Source: a bacterium (GTDB taxonomy: Bacteria > CG2-30-53-67 > CG2-30-70-394). From it: a stretch of DNA of 51,764 nucleotides. Under the pieces are notes generated by a model. It was not told where the DNA came from, made no database searches, and worked only from the letters and a program-made list of their open reading frames with translations. The translations under genes were made by a program, and so were the position numbers. The DNA is taken from NCBI GenBank assembly GCA_024278555.1, contig JAJRSX010000146.1:1-51764 (forward strand). Direction: 5' to 3'. Of the stretch, positions 51,282-51,764 are shown in pieces (the first letter of the stretch is position 1; the number at the start of each line of letters is the position of its first letter).

Positions 51282-51764
51282 ATGGATGTTGAGTACGTCC
51301 TCCTCACCGTCAGCGGCCCGGACCGGCCAGGGATCGTCGCCGCCATCGCCGAGGCCCTGCTGGCCGCCGACTGCAACCTCGAAGACTCCTCCATGACCCA
51401 GCTCCGGGGGGAGTTCGCCATCCTCCTCATCGTCCGCCTCGGCGCCGGCGGGGTGGCGAGCCTGGAGGAGCACATCGGCCCGGCGGCCGACGCCTTCGGT
51501 CTCGCCCACGCCCTCCGTCCCCTGGGGGCGGCAGAGGTGGCGCGGCCGCCGGCGAGTGGCCGGACCCGGTGCCTGATCACCGTCTTCGGCGCCGACCACC
51601 CGGGGATCGTGGCGCCGGTGGCCCGGCTGCTCGCCGACCGCCAGGTGAACGTCACCGACCTCTCCACCGAGGTGGTGGGCAGCCCGGATAAGCCGGTCTA
51701 CGCCATGATCATCGAGGCGGAGAGCCCGGTTGCCCTGGAGGAGCTGGAGCAGGGGCTCGCCGCC
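51282..51764 (+). CDS. GcvR-like ACT-domain regulator (partial, runs off window)
   Basis: Two ACT domains are visible: YVLLTVSGPDRPGIVAAIAE with CNLEDSSMTQLRGEFAILL, and CLITVFGADHPGIVAPVARL with VNVTDLSTEVV. This matches the glycine cleavage regulator GcvR and related proteins that bind amino acids. The frame is open to the window end at 161 codons; GcvR is about 180-190, so little is missing. ATG 51282 has GGAG at good distance; an in-frame ATG at 51252 is possible. Confidence 0.85.
   Translation, partial: MDVEYVLLTVSGPDRPGIVAAIAEALLAADCNLEDSSMTQLRGEFAILLIVRLGAGGVASLEEHIGPAADAFGLAHALRPLGAAEVARPPASGRTRCLITVFGADHPGIVAPVARLLADRQVNVTDLSTEVVGSPDKPVYAMIIEAESPVALEELEQGLAA

Overview
The window looks like the replication-origin neighbourhood of a high-GC, probably sulfur-oxidising bacterium of the Pseudomonadota. 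The left part (about 0.6 to 8.4 kb, all minus strand) has the classical order rpmH, rnpA, yidD, yidC, mnmE, mnmG, rsmG. The right part (9.1 to 15.4 kb, plus strand) is dnaA, dnaN, recF, gyrB. Between rpmH and dnaA lies an AT-richer, gene-free stretch that is the best oriC candidate. Two 16-bp parS sites flank the mnmG-rsmG pair. The long GyrB ending in NLDV and the gene order fit Pseudomonadota. The genus cannot be settled from sequence alone; a halophilic purple-sulfur relative or a Magnetococcus-like lineage are both possible.

Regions: 15.4 to 22.6 kb holds a degenerate SGNH protein, tsaE, a CBS-domain protein, the bifunctional NAD(P)HX repair enzyme with a BrnT/BrnA-type toxin-antitoxin pair coupled to its start, a free-standing ThrRS editing domain, a large secreted metallopeptidase and a cysteine-cluster protein. 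23.5 to 30.7 kb is a sulfur/redox block: dsrJ-dsrO-dsrP without dsrMK, a PAS-containing sigma-54 activator, a well-formed sigma-54 promoter, a sulfide:quinone oxidoreductase-like flavoprotein and two paralogous 50-residue basic peptides. 30.7 to 36.5 kb has an aldo/keto reductase, a thioredoxin-fold protein, a HipBA-type toxin-antitoxin operon with four evenly placed palindromic operators, and an M32 carboxypeptidase. 36.6 to 39.0 kb is a lower-GC pair of convergent deoxysugar genes, probably acquired. 39.1 to 43.0 kb is a pyruvate:ferredoxin-type 2-oxoacid oxidoreductase split into two polypeptides.

43.3 to 46.3 kb carries SRP RNA, dnaX, ebfC and recR on the minus strand; the SRP RNA has a UGGC tetraloop where GGAA is usual. 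46.4 to 51.8 kb has a lipoprotein rhodanese, a zinc-dependent phospholipase C-like protein, a parvulin foldase, a candidate structured RNA ending in a strong terminator, a zinc-ribbon protein, gluQ, a small membrane protein and the start of a GcvR-like ACT protein.

Intergenic space is rich in repeats: a 193-bp MITE-like element with terminal inverted repeats (two full copies and two fragments), a second dispersed repeat, a third family upstream of recR and the oxidoreductase beta gene, and an 8-copy heptanucleotide tract just before recF. The most unusual items are the paired 50-residue peptides with the sigma-54-controlled SQR, the four-operator HipBA promoter, and the SRP RNA tetraloop. All functions are inferred from sequence recognition without searches.
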